Assembly: GCA_963747315.1 (NCBI GenBank)
Contig: CAVVEQ010000018.1
Coordinates: 1 to 53,568 of the forward strand
Source of the DNA: CAVVEQ01 sp963747315
Lineage (GTDB): Bacteria > Chloroflexota > Anaerolineae > Anaerolineales > Anaerolineaceae
Length of the DNA stretch: 53,568 nucleotides
Reading direction: 5' to 3'
A program made the position numbers and the translations under genes. The notes beneath the pieces were generated by a model that had not been told where the DNA came from, searched no databases, and saw nothing but the letters and a program-made list of their open reading frames with translations. Positions 8,675 through 16,714 of this stretch are shown piece after piece. The first letter of the stretch is position 1; each line of letters begins with the position of its first letter.

Positions 8675-9715
8675 ATGATACAGTTAATGGGAGATATACA
8701 GACACTAGCTGCGAAGGGTGAGATTTTCGCACTTGCCACTGTGATCGACCGCAGCGGTTCCGCTCCCCGCTCCACCGGCGCCAAGATGCTGGTGCGGCAG
8801 GATGGCGGGATCGCCGGGACGGTGGGCGGCGGCATCCTGGAGGCCAATGTGCAGGCTCTGGCCGCGCGGGTGATCGCCGAGCGCCGCGCTTTGGTGGAAG
8901 GTTTCCAGTTCAGCGGCAGAGATGCCGCTTCCATGGACGCGATCTGCGGCGGGCAGGTGGAAGTGCTGGTCGAATGGGTTGATCCAAGTGATGGGCAAAC
9001 CGCGGAAGTGATCGCTGGCTTGCGGGATGCCCTCCAGGGGCACCGCAAGGCCTGGCTGGTCACGGTTTTCAATCCGCAGGCAGCAGCCACCGCGCATGTT
9101 GTGGTCACCGCGGATGGCAGCATCACCGGCAGTCTGCCCACCGGGGTTTCCAGGGAAACTGTGCAGGGCGTGCGCCTGCCCAAGCAGGCGACAATTGGCA
9201 ACCTATCCGTGATTATCGAGCCGCTGAACATTTCCGGGTCTGCGTTGATCTTCGGAGCCGGGCACGTTTCGCGCAGCCTGGCGGAATTCACCCTTGCGGT
9301 GGGATTCCGCACGGTGATCATCGATGATCGTCCCGAATACGCCAGCCGCGAACGCTTCCCCGGTGCGGATGAGATCATCGAGCTGGAGAACTTCGAGAAT
9401 CTGCTGAAAAAAGTGGGGGTTGACCGGGATAGTTACATCGTGATCGTCACCCGCGGGCACCTGAATGACCAGGCTGTTCTCGAGCAGCTTTTGCGCTCCC
9501 CGGCAGCCTATATCGGCATGATCGGCAGCAGACGGAAGTGCGAGTTGATCTTCCAGGACCTGCGCAAAAATGGGTATTCTGAAGAAGATATCAAGCGGGT
9601 GCACGCCCCCATTGGCGTCCCCATCCAGGCCGAGACGCCGGAGGAGATCGGTGTCAGCATCGTTGCCGAAATGATCCGCGAACGCGCGGCACTTCTGGAA
9701 AAACCGCAGCCATGA
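8675..9715 (+). CDS. XdhC/CoxI-family molybdenum hydroxylase accessory protein
   Basis: 346 residues from ATG 8675; a TTG 13 codons earlier is open but lacks support. The N-terminal XdhC/CoxI domain has ATVIDRSGSAPRSTGAKMLV and GTVGGGILEA; the C-terminal XdhC Rossmann-type domain has ALIFGAGHVSRSLAEF, TVIIDDRPEYASRERFPGAD and the end motif AYIGMIGSRRK. Members insert or sulfurate the Mo cofactor of xanthine-dehydrogenase-like enzymes. No such enzyme is encoded nearby. It overlaps the next gene by ATGA, so the two are translationally coupled. Confidence 0.9.
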   Translation: MIQLMGDIQTLAAKGEIFALATVIDRSGSAPRSTGAKMLVRQDGGIAGTVGGGILEANVQALAARVIAERRALVEGFQFSGRDAASMDAICGGQVEVLVEWVDPSDGQTAEVIAGLRDALQGHRKAWLVTVFNPQAAATAHVVVTADGSITGSLPTGVSRETVQGVRLPKQATIGNLSVIIEPLNISGSALIFGAGHVSRSLAEFTLAVGFRTVIIDDRPEYASRERFPGADEIIELENFENLLKKVGVDRDSYIVIVTRGHLNDQAVLEQLLRSPAAYIGMIGSRRKCELIFQDLRKNGYSEEDIKRVHAPIGVPIQAETPEEIGVSIVAEMIRERAALLEKPQP

Positions 9716-10305
9716 AATTAAAGATCGATCATTTTGGATTCCTGGCCTCAAGCTATGAGCGCCTGATAACTGTGAGTGAGCCAGCAAAACTGCTGGAGCT
9801 GCTCGATCCCCCGCAATCAGGCACAATCCTGGATGCCGGCGGCGGCACAGGCCGGGTGGCGCAGTTCCTAGGGAAAAAATCCCGCCTTGTTGTGGTTTCT
9901 GACCCATCGCAAAAGATGCTACTCCACGCGAGCAGGAAGGATTCGTTGAGGTGCGTCCGATCCCCCGCAGAAAAACTTCCGTTTCCTTCCAATTTTTTCG
10001 ACCGGGTGACGATCGTGGATGCGCTGCACCATGTGGATGATCAAACCCGGGTGGCAGCCGAGCTCTGGCGGGTGCTCAAACCCGGCGGCAGGATCGTTAT
10101 CGAAGAGCCGGATATCCGCACCTTTTCCGTGAAGTTGATCGCCCTGGGAGAAACCCTCCTCCTGATGGGCAGCCGGTTTCTAGCCCCCGAGCAGGTTGCT
10201 GGCCTTTTTCCCGATGGGCGGACCCGCGTGGAAGCACTGGATGCCACGGCGTGGATCGTGGTGGATAAGAGCACCGTGAGGCAATCAACCGTAATCCTTT
10301 ATTGA
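9712..10305 (+). CDS. Class I SAM-dependent methyltransferase coupled to xdhC-like gene
   Basis: 197 residues. Motif I is ILDAGGGTGRVAQFLG, motif II gives VVVSDPSQKML, and LRCVRSPAEKLPFPSNFFDRVTIVDALHHV is the classic UbiE-like stretch. The RVLKPGGRIVIEEPD motif places it among small-molecule or quinone-type methyltransferases. The ATGA overlap with the XdhC gene suggests a shared function, perhaps in cofactor or quinone chemistry, but that is inference. Confidence 0.87.
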   Translation: MKLKIDHFGFLASSYERLITVSEPAKLLELLDPPQSGTILDAGGGTGRVAQFLGKKSRLVVVSDPSQKMLLHASRKDSLRCVRSPAEKLPFPSNFFDRVTIVDALHHVDDQTRVAAELWRVLKPGGRIVIEEPDIRTFSVKLIALGETLLLMGSRFLAPEQVAGLFPDGRTRVEALDATAWIVVDKSTVRQSTVILY

Positions 10306-10306
10306 A

Positions 10307-10330
10307 TCATTATAATCTGATCTATAATGA
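10307..10330. repeat. Inverted repeat with two TATAAT boxes
   Basis: TCATTATA (10307-10314) and TATAATGA (10323-10330) are perfect inverted arms around an 8-base spacer, just past the stop of the methyltransferase gene. Each arm overlaps a TATAAT hexamer (10311-10316 and 10323-10328). It may be an operator-promoter for the downstream LysM gene or a weak terminator; I cannot place a good -35. Confidence 0.4.
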
Positions 10331-10500
10331 ACAGGTGTCAGATCGTTGCCGGGGATGAATAATCGGCAGATTCAGGTTTTTCAGGATCGCATTTTAGAAA
10401 CAGAAATTTGCAATCGATAAGCATCACCTCTTGCTGATCAATTTATTGGTGCGCTGGCGGGAATCCTGCCAGGAATCATAAATTAGAACGAGGAGGAGAA

Positions 10501-13500
10501 ATGAACCGTCGTTTTGTGATTGCGGGAATCATCATTTTCGTTGTTGTATTAATTGGTGGCGGAATCTTCATCGGCCTCGGCCGGGTTCCCCAAATGACGG
10601 ATCAAATACACCAGGGGACTTCATCGGTGCATGTGAGCCTTGTGGTGCCGGAAAATTCTGGAACATGGCCGCTGGATTCATTCATTCCTGTGCTTGTTTC
10701 AGCTGAGGGGAACCAACCGATTCAATCCCTGGAGCTCTATATCAATGGGGTTTTGTACGATACAAAAACAGCTCCCCAGGATTGGGCTGGGAATTTCCTG
10801 GCCACACACTGGACCTGGCAGCCTGGTAGTGCTGGTCAATTCACGCTGGTAGCTTATGGGAAAGATGCAGCAGGTCAAACGGGTATTTCCAGCCCGGTGG
10901 TCATTATTGCGAAAGAATCTACCGGTTATCGCACCGCCATCCAGACTGTAGCGGGGGATACCTTGCAGGGACTGGCTGAGAAAAATAACATATCGCTTCC
11001 CGATATTCTGAATGCAAATCCGGGTGTGGATCCAGCCAAACCTCTGGAGCCCGGCTTTCAGATCTATCTTCCCAACCCGCCCGCAGCTATTCAGAACCTG
11101 GTTAGTATTCCTGCTTATGTTCTGCCTGGTCCAATTCAAGGATTGGGAACAGGTCAATCCGGTTCGGGCGAAGAGAATGGTGAAAATAGCCCGCAAATCA
11201 TTACCCCCACGCCGATACCCCCAGAGGAGCCTCAGTCCAATCCATCCAATCTATCATCTAGTCTTACCGATAACATTTCGTTTTGGCTGGAGAGTCAAAA
11301 CGGGAACTCCAATGTGGAATTACCGCTCACACCTGAAATTACAGGAGACTTTTCCGGATGTACAGCCAAAATCAGGTTTAATGCCCAAGCCTTTAAAGAC
11401 ATATACGACATTTTTCCCGATGGGAGCTATGATTATCTCCGTCCAAAAGCAGAGGATGGCTTTTTCCTTTATAAATCCCAGGATGGCGGTCCATGGGTAC
11501 GGATTGCCACCTGGGCAAAGATCGGCAAAGATCCCATGGATGTGCTCCACTACGATTACCCCCTATCATTTCCGGATCAATACGGACAGGTCAGTTATCA
11601 CCTTTCTGCATTTAATATTGCCGGTGAAAGCCCCGGCGCACCTGTGACGCTGCCATTTGATCCCAACCAATGCAAGGCGCCTGCTTCAAGGGGGATTGGA
11701 GGGTTGGGAAAAGTCGCCATGGATAATGGTGATTTGATCCTGCCTTATTCGATGGATCTGGCGTATTTATATTTGAAGGTCAACAACTCTCGTGGATTTC
11801 GAGTGCCGGAAGGTGGCCGCTCCTTCCTGCCGGCTTCAGGGGTCCAATTTAACATCTTTGATTATTTGGATACCGTCGTGGATAAGTACCCCCAGCCGGA
11901 TCTGGATTTGACCATGGAGGTCTGGGGTTGGTCAGGCGGCAATTTGGTCAATGTGGGCACATTCAAGACAGCGGTTCATCGCGCAGTGTTAATGGTTTGT
12001 TCGGTTGAAGGGGAAGGAGGGTGCACCGGTGGCGGTGGGGGTAAATGGGTCACTGAGACCAACATTTCCCCGGATAAACCGATCAAAGACCAGATATTTG
12101 AAATGCGCTGGCAGACCACCAGCCTGACCGATGTCGAGCAAGTATGTGATCAGTTGGCTGCTTTACCATACCCCAATGATAGCTATTGGACCCAGAATCT
12201 ATTAATATCCGCTGGTTGCCGATGGCAAAATACTCAGGGACATGAAGGTACCTATCCGGTAAATTTGGGGTTGCTTTACCCAACCGGCTCAAAATCCGGG
12301 GGCGAGTTTGGAGCTGGCAAGCAAGGTTCGTTTGAATTTGACAGCAACTGGTTTCAATACAATTATCCGGAAGGCACTCCTTTTTCGCTTTATTCCAGGT
12401 TCTTACCCCATTTAAAGATGTCAGGATACGACCGATTTTCGAACACCGTGGCGCTGCATTACAACACACCCAAGGAACCATCGGGACTCCCGCCTTTGGC
12501 TTCGACCTATCCAAGCATCTACGATGTGGAGATCCTGCGGGACGATTACGTGGCGCCCGTATTTGAATCAGGGGCGAACTGGGGCTGCGTGATCGTCGAT
12601 GAAGATCCAAGTCCCCCTCCTGAGGAGGTATGCGTCGCAGGAATGTGTACCCCGGTGGGAAATCCACCGCATCAACCCGGGGATAAGATCTGTCCAACCC
12701 CCATGCAGCACACCCAGGATTGTGGTAGCTTGGATTGCCTGATCGCGGAGTTTGGAAAAAGTCTTGGGTATTTGTACAATATGGTAGCCTATGGGGTTGA
12801 TGTATATTTCAAAGAAGTTGGTGCTGGTTTGGCTAGCCTGATCCCAGGTTGCAGCAGCAGTCCCAAGTGTGTTTCCGTCACAACGTCAGCGGTAAAAATT
12901 GGTTTCACCGCCTTGACTGGTATGCCCAGTAGCATGCCCAATTTCGAGGAATATGTATCCGGGAATGTGGTGCCTGCGGTTATGGATGAGATCATGGGTG
13001 ATGATACGCTTTCAAAGCTTTATAACGAATGTCCAGCCTGTAAAAAAGCCGTGGAAGATTCGTTGGGCAGCCAACTTGAAGAATATGCCAATTTTCAAAG
13101 TCAATGGGCTTGTAGGAATGCATATCAAGCCATGTTGAAAGGGCTTGAACCCTTATGCCTGGATCCCAAAATAAAGGTACATCCAGCTCCAGGTTCAGGT
13201 AATTTTCCCGGAGGCGTGCTGGTGAAGATCACACGAAAGTCAACCGCGGAATCGCTGGCTGTGACGCAAGCGGATGCAGATAAATATCAAATGTCGCTGA
13301 CTGTGTTGGCAGAAGATCCTAAAGGTACACCTTCCCCGGAAGACAGTATCTACCAATACATCAGTTCGCAAATCCCCTGGATGCAACCTGGTGAATCGAG
13401 GGTTGTCGGCGTCACCTTGAACCCCTGCTTTAATAATATCCCTGATACATGCAATGGAGCTGGTTCCACGCAACATCATATGCAAGCCACCGAAAAATGT

Positions 13501-13593
13501 TACAGCGCAGATAGTTCCTGGCCATGGGTGCCTTGTACTAACGGCGGGCAGGATCGTTGGGATTTTGACAACGCTGCTGCAGAGGGACAATAA
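10501..13593 (+). CDS. Large membrane-anchored LysM/Ig-like surface protein
   Basis: 1030 residues; ATG preceded by GAGGAGGAG. The N-terminal helix (FVIAGIIIFVVVLIGGGIFIGLG) is an uncleaved anchor or signal. Next come an Ig-like domain (about 40-140, SLELYINGVLYDT...) and a LysM-like peptidoglycan-binding module (about 140-190, VAGDTLQGLAEKNNISLPDILNANPGV). A Pro/Ser linker leads into a long region with no recognised fold. From about residue 695 it becomes Cys-rich (VCVAGMCTPVG, CPTPMQHTQDCGSLDC, CSSSPKC, ECPACKKAV), suggesting disulfide-stabilised outer domains. The companion lipoprotein starts 3 bases downstream. Probably a wall-associated structural or adhesion protein; no enzymatic motif found. 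Confidence 0.75.
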   Translation: MNRRFVIAGIIIFVVVLIGGGIFIGLGRVPQMTDQIHQGTSSVHVSLVVPENSGTWPLDSFIPVLVSAEGNQPIQSLELYINGVLYDTKTAPQDWAGNFLATHWTWQPGSAGQFTLVAYGKDAAGQTGISSPVVIIAKESTGYRTAIQTVAGDTLQGLAEKNNISLPDILNANPGVDPAKPLEPGFQIYLPNPPAAIQNLVSIPAYVLPGPIQGLGTGQSGSGEENGENSPQIITPTPIPPEEPQSNPSNLSSSLTDNISFWLESQNGNSNVELPLTPEITGDFSGCTAKIRFNAQAFKDIYDIFPDGSYDYLRPKAEDGFFLYKSQDGGPWVRIATWAKIGKDPMDVLHYDYPLSFPDQYGQVSYHLSAFNIAGESPGAPVTLPFDPNQCKAPASRGIGGLGKVAMDNGDLILPYSMDLAYLYLKVNNSRGFRVPEGGRSFLPASGVQFNIFDYLDTVVDKYPQPDLDLTMEVWGWSGGNLVNVGTFKTAVHRAVLMVCSVEGEGGCTGGGGGKWVTETNISPDKPIKDQIFEMRWQTTSLTDVEQVCDQLAALPYPNDSYWTQNLLISAGCRWQNTQGHEGTYPVNLGLLYPTGSKSGGEFGAGKQGSFEFDSNWFQYNYPEGTPFSLYSRFLPHLKMSGYDRFSNTVALHYNTPKEPSGLPPLASTYPSIYDVEILRDDYVAPVFESGANWGCVIVDEDPSPPPEEVCVAGMCTPVGNPPHQPGDKICPTPMQHTQDCGSLDCLIAEFGKSLGYLYNMVAYGVDVYFKEVGAGLASLIPGCSSSPKCVSVTTSAVKIGFTALTGMPSSMPNFEEYVSGNVVPAVMDEIMGDDTLSKLYNECPACKKAVEDSLGSQLEEYANFQSQWACRNAYQAMLKGLEPLCLDPKIKVHPAPGSGNFPGGVLVKITRKSTAESLAVTQADADKYQMSLTVLAEDPKGTPSPEDSIYQYISSQIPWMQPGESRVVGVTLNPCFNNIPDTCNGAGSTQHHMQATEKCYSADSSWPWVPCTNGGQDRWDFDNAAAEGQ

Positions 13594-13595
13594 AC

Positions 13596-14481
13596 ATGAA
13601 AAAACAATCATTCGGTATTCAGATCATCCTGTGCTTTGTTTTTATGGCAGGTTGTAATTTGCCAATGCAGGTACGTACCGATCAGGTAGTTGCGAGCGGC
13701 CTTGGTCCAGAGGCGTGGATGGATGCTCCGTTAGATGGCATGCACATCCCGATCGGTGTTCCATATGAAGTGGTCTTCCATATCACTGCAGATTCAGCAG
13801 TTTCGCGGGGTGAATTATCCATTAACAACAGTGTGGTTGCAACGCTTGATAACCCAAATGCGGGAAGCAACCTTGCGACCCTGCATTATTCCTTTACACC
13901 TCTTCAGCCCGGGCAATACAAGCTGCAGGTGCGTGCGCAGGATTCCAGCAATGCCTGGAGCGAGTACTTTGATGCGACGGTGTATGTAGATGACCTGACA
14001 CCCACGATCACCCCCACCCAAATCATTACCCCAACGATCACGGTAACCCTCACCCCAACGGAGACCATCACCCCATCCCCCACCCCGGTTCCGCAAACCG
14101 GATTTGCTGGGCCGCCGGTCTTTAACCCAACGCAGATCAACCTGCCCTATGACTGCTACCTCCTCTGACCTGACCGCGGAGATCAAGGTGAACCCGGGGC
14201 AGAAGATCAGAGTGGTTGTGCTGTTCTACCGGGTTTCGGATAATGGGTTTACCCAACACTCGGAATGGGCGGATATTGCCATGAACCCGGTCGGGGAGGA
14301 TACCTACCGGATCACTTTTAATCCGATCAAAGCCGGTGGGTTCAAACCCTGGTTCGGCTCGGTGGGGGCATCCGCCGGCTGGCAAGGCTGGCTGCAGACC
14401 CAGTTTGTCATCCAGGATGTGAACGGGACTTATTCCCGCTCGACGGTCTACAGCCTGGTGAAGATCGCGGGCTGCCAATAA
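13596..14481 (+). CDS. Lipoprotein with Ig-like domain, partner of the LysM protein (one frameshift)
   Basis: Restored length 294 residues. The signal peptide ends in a lipobox (FMAGC, acylated Cys at about 21). An Ig-like domain follows (about 45-130, PIGVPYEVVFHITAD..., PLQPGQYKLQVRAQDSS) that resembles the first domain of the preceding 1030-residue protein. A Pro/Thr linker (ITPTQIITPTITVTLTPT) leads to a C-terminal beta domain (DLTAEIKVNPGQKIRVVVLFY...). An extra C in 14145-14147 breaks the frame; removing it restores ...QINLPMTATSSDLTAEIKV... The gene starts 3 bases after the LysM gene, so the two are one unit. A strong hairpin terminator follows. Confidence 0.72.
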
Positions 14482-14563
14482 ATCTCCAGTAGGCGCACCT
14501 TCGTCAAATGAGGAGTGCCAACGTATGGATCGTGATAACCAAAAGAGATATTAAATAAAAAAT

Positions 14564-14592
14564 ATCTGGCGGAGGTCAATTCTCCGCCAGAT
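14564..14592. terminator. Bidirectional terminator between convergent genes
   Basis: ATCTGGCGGAG (14564-14574) and CTCCGCCAGAT (14582-14592) pair perfectly over a 7-base loop. T-runs follow on the plus strand and A-runs precede it, so it can end both the lipoprotein gene (plus) and the RIO kinase gene (minus). Confidence 0.92.
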
Positions 14593-14602
14593 TTTATTTT
14601 TT

Positions 14603-15625
14603 TCACTCCTGCCGGCTTTCGCGCCAGAGCCTGGCAGCCTCCGGATCACCCGCATCGAGTGCAGCCGGGTGGATTTCCGGCTTAACCCGGTAACCAGCCT
14701 GCCTCCATAGGTCCGCGGCCAGACTCGACGGAGTGCAATTCACCCCGCAGCCCTGGAAGTAGGAACCCAGGCGGGCGATATCGCGTTGGAATATGCGGTA
14801 GGCAGCCGGGTGCCGCCGGGTGAAGATCACCTGGGGAAAATCGATCAGGGTTGCGTGTCCCTGCCAGAACAGGACATTGTAGGCAGAAAGATCGCCATGC
14901 ACCATGCCCAATTGCAGCATGACCTTAATATTCGCGAGGAGCTGTTCAAAAACGTTCTCCGCCTCGGCGCAGTCCAAATCCACCGAGTTCAGCGTCGGAG
15001 CAGCGCTGGTCTCATCACCGATATAGTCCATCAGGATGGCGTTGTGGCTGGTCTCGTATGGCCGGGGAACGTCTGCACCTTCTTGGGAAAGGCGCATCAA
15101 GGTCTGGTATTCATGCATGATCCAGGATTGGTGCCGGATCGATTCGCCGTACATGGTGCGGTTGTGATGCGCCTTTAGCATGCCCAGGTCCAGGATCTGT
15201 TTCCCATCCTCGTCCAGCACGTCCCGGCCTTGAAGGTAGAGCCGGTCGTTCTTCAAATTACGCAGCATGCGCGGCCGAAAGACTTTCACCGCCAGAAGTC
15301 TATTCTCCACCTGGGCTCCGGACCGGCACAGGTAGACCGAGGCTTCCTTGCCTCCCTTCACCTTGCTGAGCACGTCCGAGATCCATTTCTGCTCCAGGAA
15401 ATACCCGAGTGAATCCAGCAGCCAGCCTTCCTCGAAGCGCGCCGGCTGGTAGGTGAAATTGGTTGTGCTGCTCCTGTCATTCTGGCTTCCGATAAATACC
15501 TGGTCGGTGGCGGAAAGCTTCTTCGGCCGAATCGGCCGGGGGTTGCGGAAACCTTTTCCGCCTTCATCGAACACGCCCTCATCGTCCAATTTTTCATAAT
15601 AGTTCAACTTCGATTTCGAATCCAT
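14603..15625 (-). CDS. RIO1-type atypical protein kinase
   Basis: 340 residues from ATG 15625, which has AAGGGA in front; an in-frame ATG at 15643 lacks a ribosome site. An N-terminal extension of about 85 residues is followed by the RIO fold: the ATP-binding region with VKGGKEASVYLC and LLAVKVFRP, the catalytic loop VHGDLSAYNVLFW, and the metal-binding ATLIDFPQ. RIO1 kinases act in ribosome assembly in archaea and eukaryotes; the role of bacterial members is not established. The gene is preceded by a small ORF with its own ribosome site and two mutually exclusive hairpins, suggesting leader-type control. It ends in a bidirectional terminator. Confidence 0.88.
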   Translation of the reverse strand: MDSKSKLNYYEKLDDEGVFDEGGKGFRNPRPIRPKKLSATDQVFIGSQNDRSSTTNFTYQPARFEEGWLLDSLGYFLEQKWISDVLSKVKGGKEASVYLCRSGAQVENRLLAVKVFRPRMLRNLKNDRLYLQGRDVLDEDGKQILDLGMLKAHHNRTMYGESIRHQSWIMHEYQTLMRLSQEGADVPRPYETSHNAILMDYIGDETSAAPTLNSVDLDCAEAENVFEQLLANIKVMLQLGMVHGDLSAYNVLFWQGHATLIDFPQVIFTRRHPAAYRIFQRDIARLGSYFQGCGVNCTPSSLAADLWRQAGYRVKPEIHPAALDAGDPEAARLWRESRQE

Positions 15626-15666
15626 AAGTTCCCTTATAAACACAAAAACCCGGATAAACCATCTCC

Positions 15667-15705
15667 GCGGTTTTAATCAAAACCGCAGGCTGCGCGCCTG
15701 CGGTT
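15667..15705 (-). promoter_or_regulatory. Two mutually exclusive leader hairpins before RIO1
   Basis: Hairpin 1 pairs 15681-15690 (AACCGCAGGC) with 15696-15705 (GCCTGCGGTT) over 5 bases and is followed on the minus strand by TTTTGATT. Hairpin 2 pairs 15667-15674 (GCGGTTTT) with 15679-15686 (AAAACCGC) over 4 bases. Both need bases 15681-15686, so only one can form at a time, as in an attenuator. That it regulates RIO1 is inference. Confidence 0.5.
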
Positions 15706-15715
15706 CAAGGAAAGC

Positions 15716-15739
15716 TGGTGGGATCAGGGATTCGAACCG
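15716..15739 (-). other. tRNA T-arm-like relic (B box plus ACCA)
   Basis: On the minus strand the stretch reads CGGTTCGAATCCC followed by TGATCCCACCA. This carries a tRNA-type B box (GGTTCGAATCC) and an ACCA end. It is not an intact tRNA: the T stem does not pair, the ACCA lies two bases too early, and no D or anticodon arm lies upstream. It may be a decayed tRNA end or chance. Confidence 0.25.
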
Positions 15740-15789
15740 GAAGGAGGCGCGCTGAAAAAAACCGAAACGGCAATTCTTATTGCTCTCAT
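15724..15789 (-). CDS. Candidate 21-residue leader peptide upstream of RIO1
   Basis: ATG (15787-15789) preceded by GGAGG at a 10-base spacing encodes MRAIRIAVSVFFSAPPSGSN plus P and then TGA. Isoleucine, valine and phenylalanine cluster in the first half and a PP pair sits near the end. The strong ribosome site and the hairpins directly downstream give a classical leader-attenuator layout. The 3' end overlaps the tRNA-like relic, so chance remains possible. Confidence 0.4.
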   Translation of the reverse strand: MRAIRIAVSVFFSAPPSGSNP

Positions 15790-15927
15790 AATTTGCGTTC
15801 CTCCTTTCTTATGTTGGAACCGACTATCTGGGGTAGTCTATCACCCGTTTCTGTTTCTCGTCAAGACTAAAATAGGTTATTGAGGTATGTGGCTATGCGC
15901 ATTGATGGCTTGCTGAAAGCAACTCTC

Positions 15928-16560
15928 TTAGTGCCCGATCTCCCGAATTGTCTGCAATAGGTCCTCGCGGATCACTTGCGGCTCCACGCCCATTGCCTTG
16001 CAAGCCAGGATCGCGGAAGCGGTTTCTTCAATCGCTTCGATAAGATTCGCTGCCTGCCGAAGGTTACCTCCCGCCACCACCAGTCCATGGTTTTGCATCA
16101 ATACAGCCAGGCCCTTCGTTCCGAACGCATCCGCAACCAGTTGTCCAAACTCTTCCGTTCCAGGAATTACAAAGGGGATCACTGGAATATCTCCAAAGAT
16201 CGCTGAGTCGATGGAAATGGGCAGGAAGCGTGTATTCGTTAGAACCATCAGAGTGGCCTTGGGCGGATGAGCGTGGATCACTGCGTTGATATCCGGGCGC
16301 TTTTTAAAGATGGCGCAGTGCAACCATTTCTCTACAGAAGCTTTATACTGCGTTTCAGACACCACTTGGCTCTCCAAATTGATGCGAACCAACATCTCTG
16401 GCGCCAGGCTGCCTTTGAATACCCGGCTTGGGGTGATCCAAACCTCATCAGGGCGGTCATCACATCGGGCACTGATGTTTCCACCCATAGCGGTGACCAA
16501 ACCTAGTGTATAAAGCTCATGATTGATCTGCAATATCTCATCGCGAATTTCCCTACCCAT
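15928..16560 (-). CDS. Class II aldolase/adducin family protein (L-fuculose/L-ribulose-phosphate type)
   Basis: 210 residues; ATG preceded by TTAGGAGGATT. The family uses Zn2+ to split or epimerise sugar phosphates in the cytoplasm. Zinc ligands are visible in VIHAHPPKAT and in QNHGLVVAG; the catalytic Glu region is ASVEKWLHCAIFKKRPDI, and GLVTAMGGNISAR is the typical phosphate-binding start. Whether it acts on fuculose-1-phosphate, ribulose-5-phosphate or another substrate cannot be decided. It is the last minus-strand gene of the sugar locus, 154 bases behind the GH94 gene; that gap holds a short coding-like remnant. Confidence 0.85.
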   Translation of the reverse strand: MGREIRDEILQINHELYTLGLVTAMGGNISARCDDRPDEVWITPSRVFKGSLAPEMLVRINLESQVVSETQYKASVEKWLHCAIFKKRPDINAVIHAHPPKATLMVLTNTRFLPISIDSAIFGDIPVIPFVIPGTEEFGQLVADAFGTKGLAVLMQNHGLVVAGGNLRQAANLIEAIEETASAILACKAMGVEPQVIREDLLQTIREIGH

Positions 16561-16609
16561 TAAATCCTCCTAATTCTCGATCTAAAAATGTTACCCAATA
16601 ATAACCCAT

Positions 16610-16690
16610 TTATACATCCGGGTTGGGGATCATCACGTCGCGGATGCTCGCACCGAGGTCATCTGTAGCTTTGCAGAACTGGCGCAGCTC
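16610..16690 (-). pseudogene. Possible C-terminal gene remnant (27 codons)
   Basis: Between the GH94 gene and the aldolase an open minus-strand stretch with protein-like composition ends in TAA at 16610-16612 (ELRQFCKATDDLGASIRD, then VMIPNPDV). It starts right after an in-frame stop and has no start codon near a ribosome site. It looks like the tail of a deleted gene, but it is short and the family is not recognised. Confidence 0.3.
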
Positions 16691-16714
16691 TTAATATTTC
16701 TCCTTAAAAAGCAT

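Noticed and set aside
8404..9378. 324-codon open frame on the minus strand
   Set aside because: Antisense to the XdhC gene; Ser/Ala/Pro-rich and without family features.
15716..15790. Intact tRNA gene
   Set aside because: Only a B-box-like loop and ACCA are present; T stem mispairs, spacing is off by two bases and no anticodon arm exists. Kept only as a low-confidence relic.
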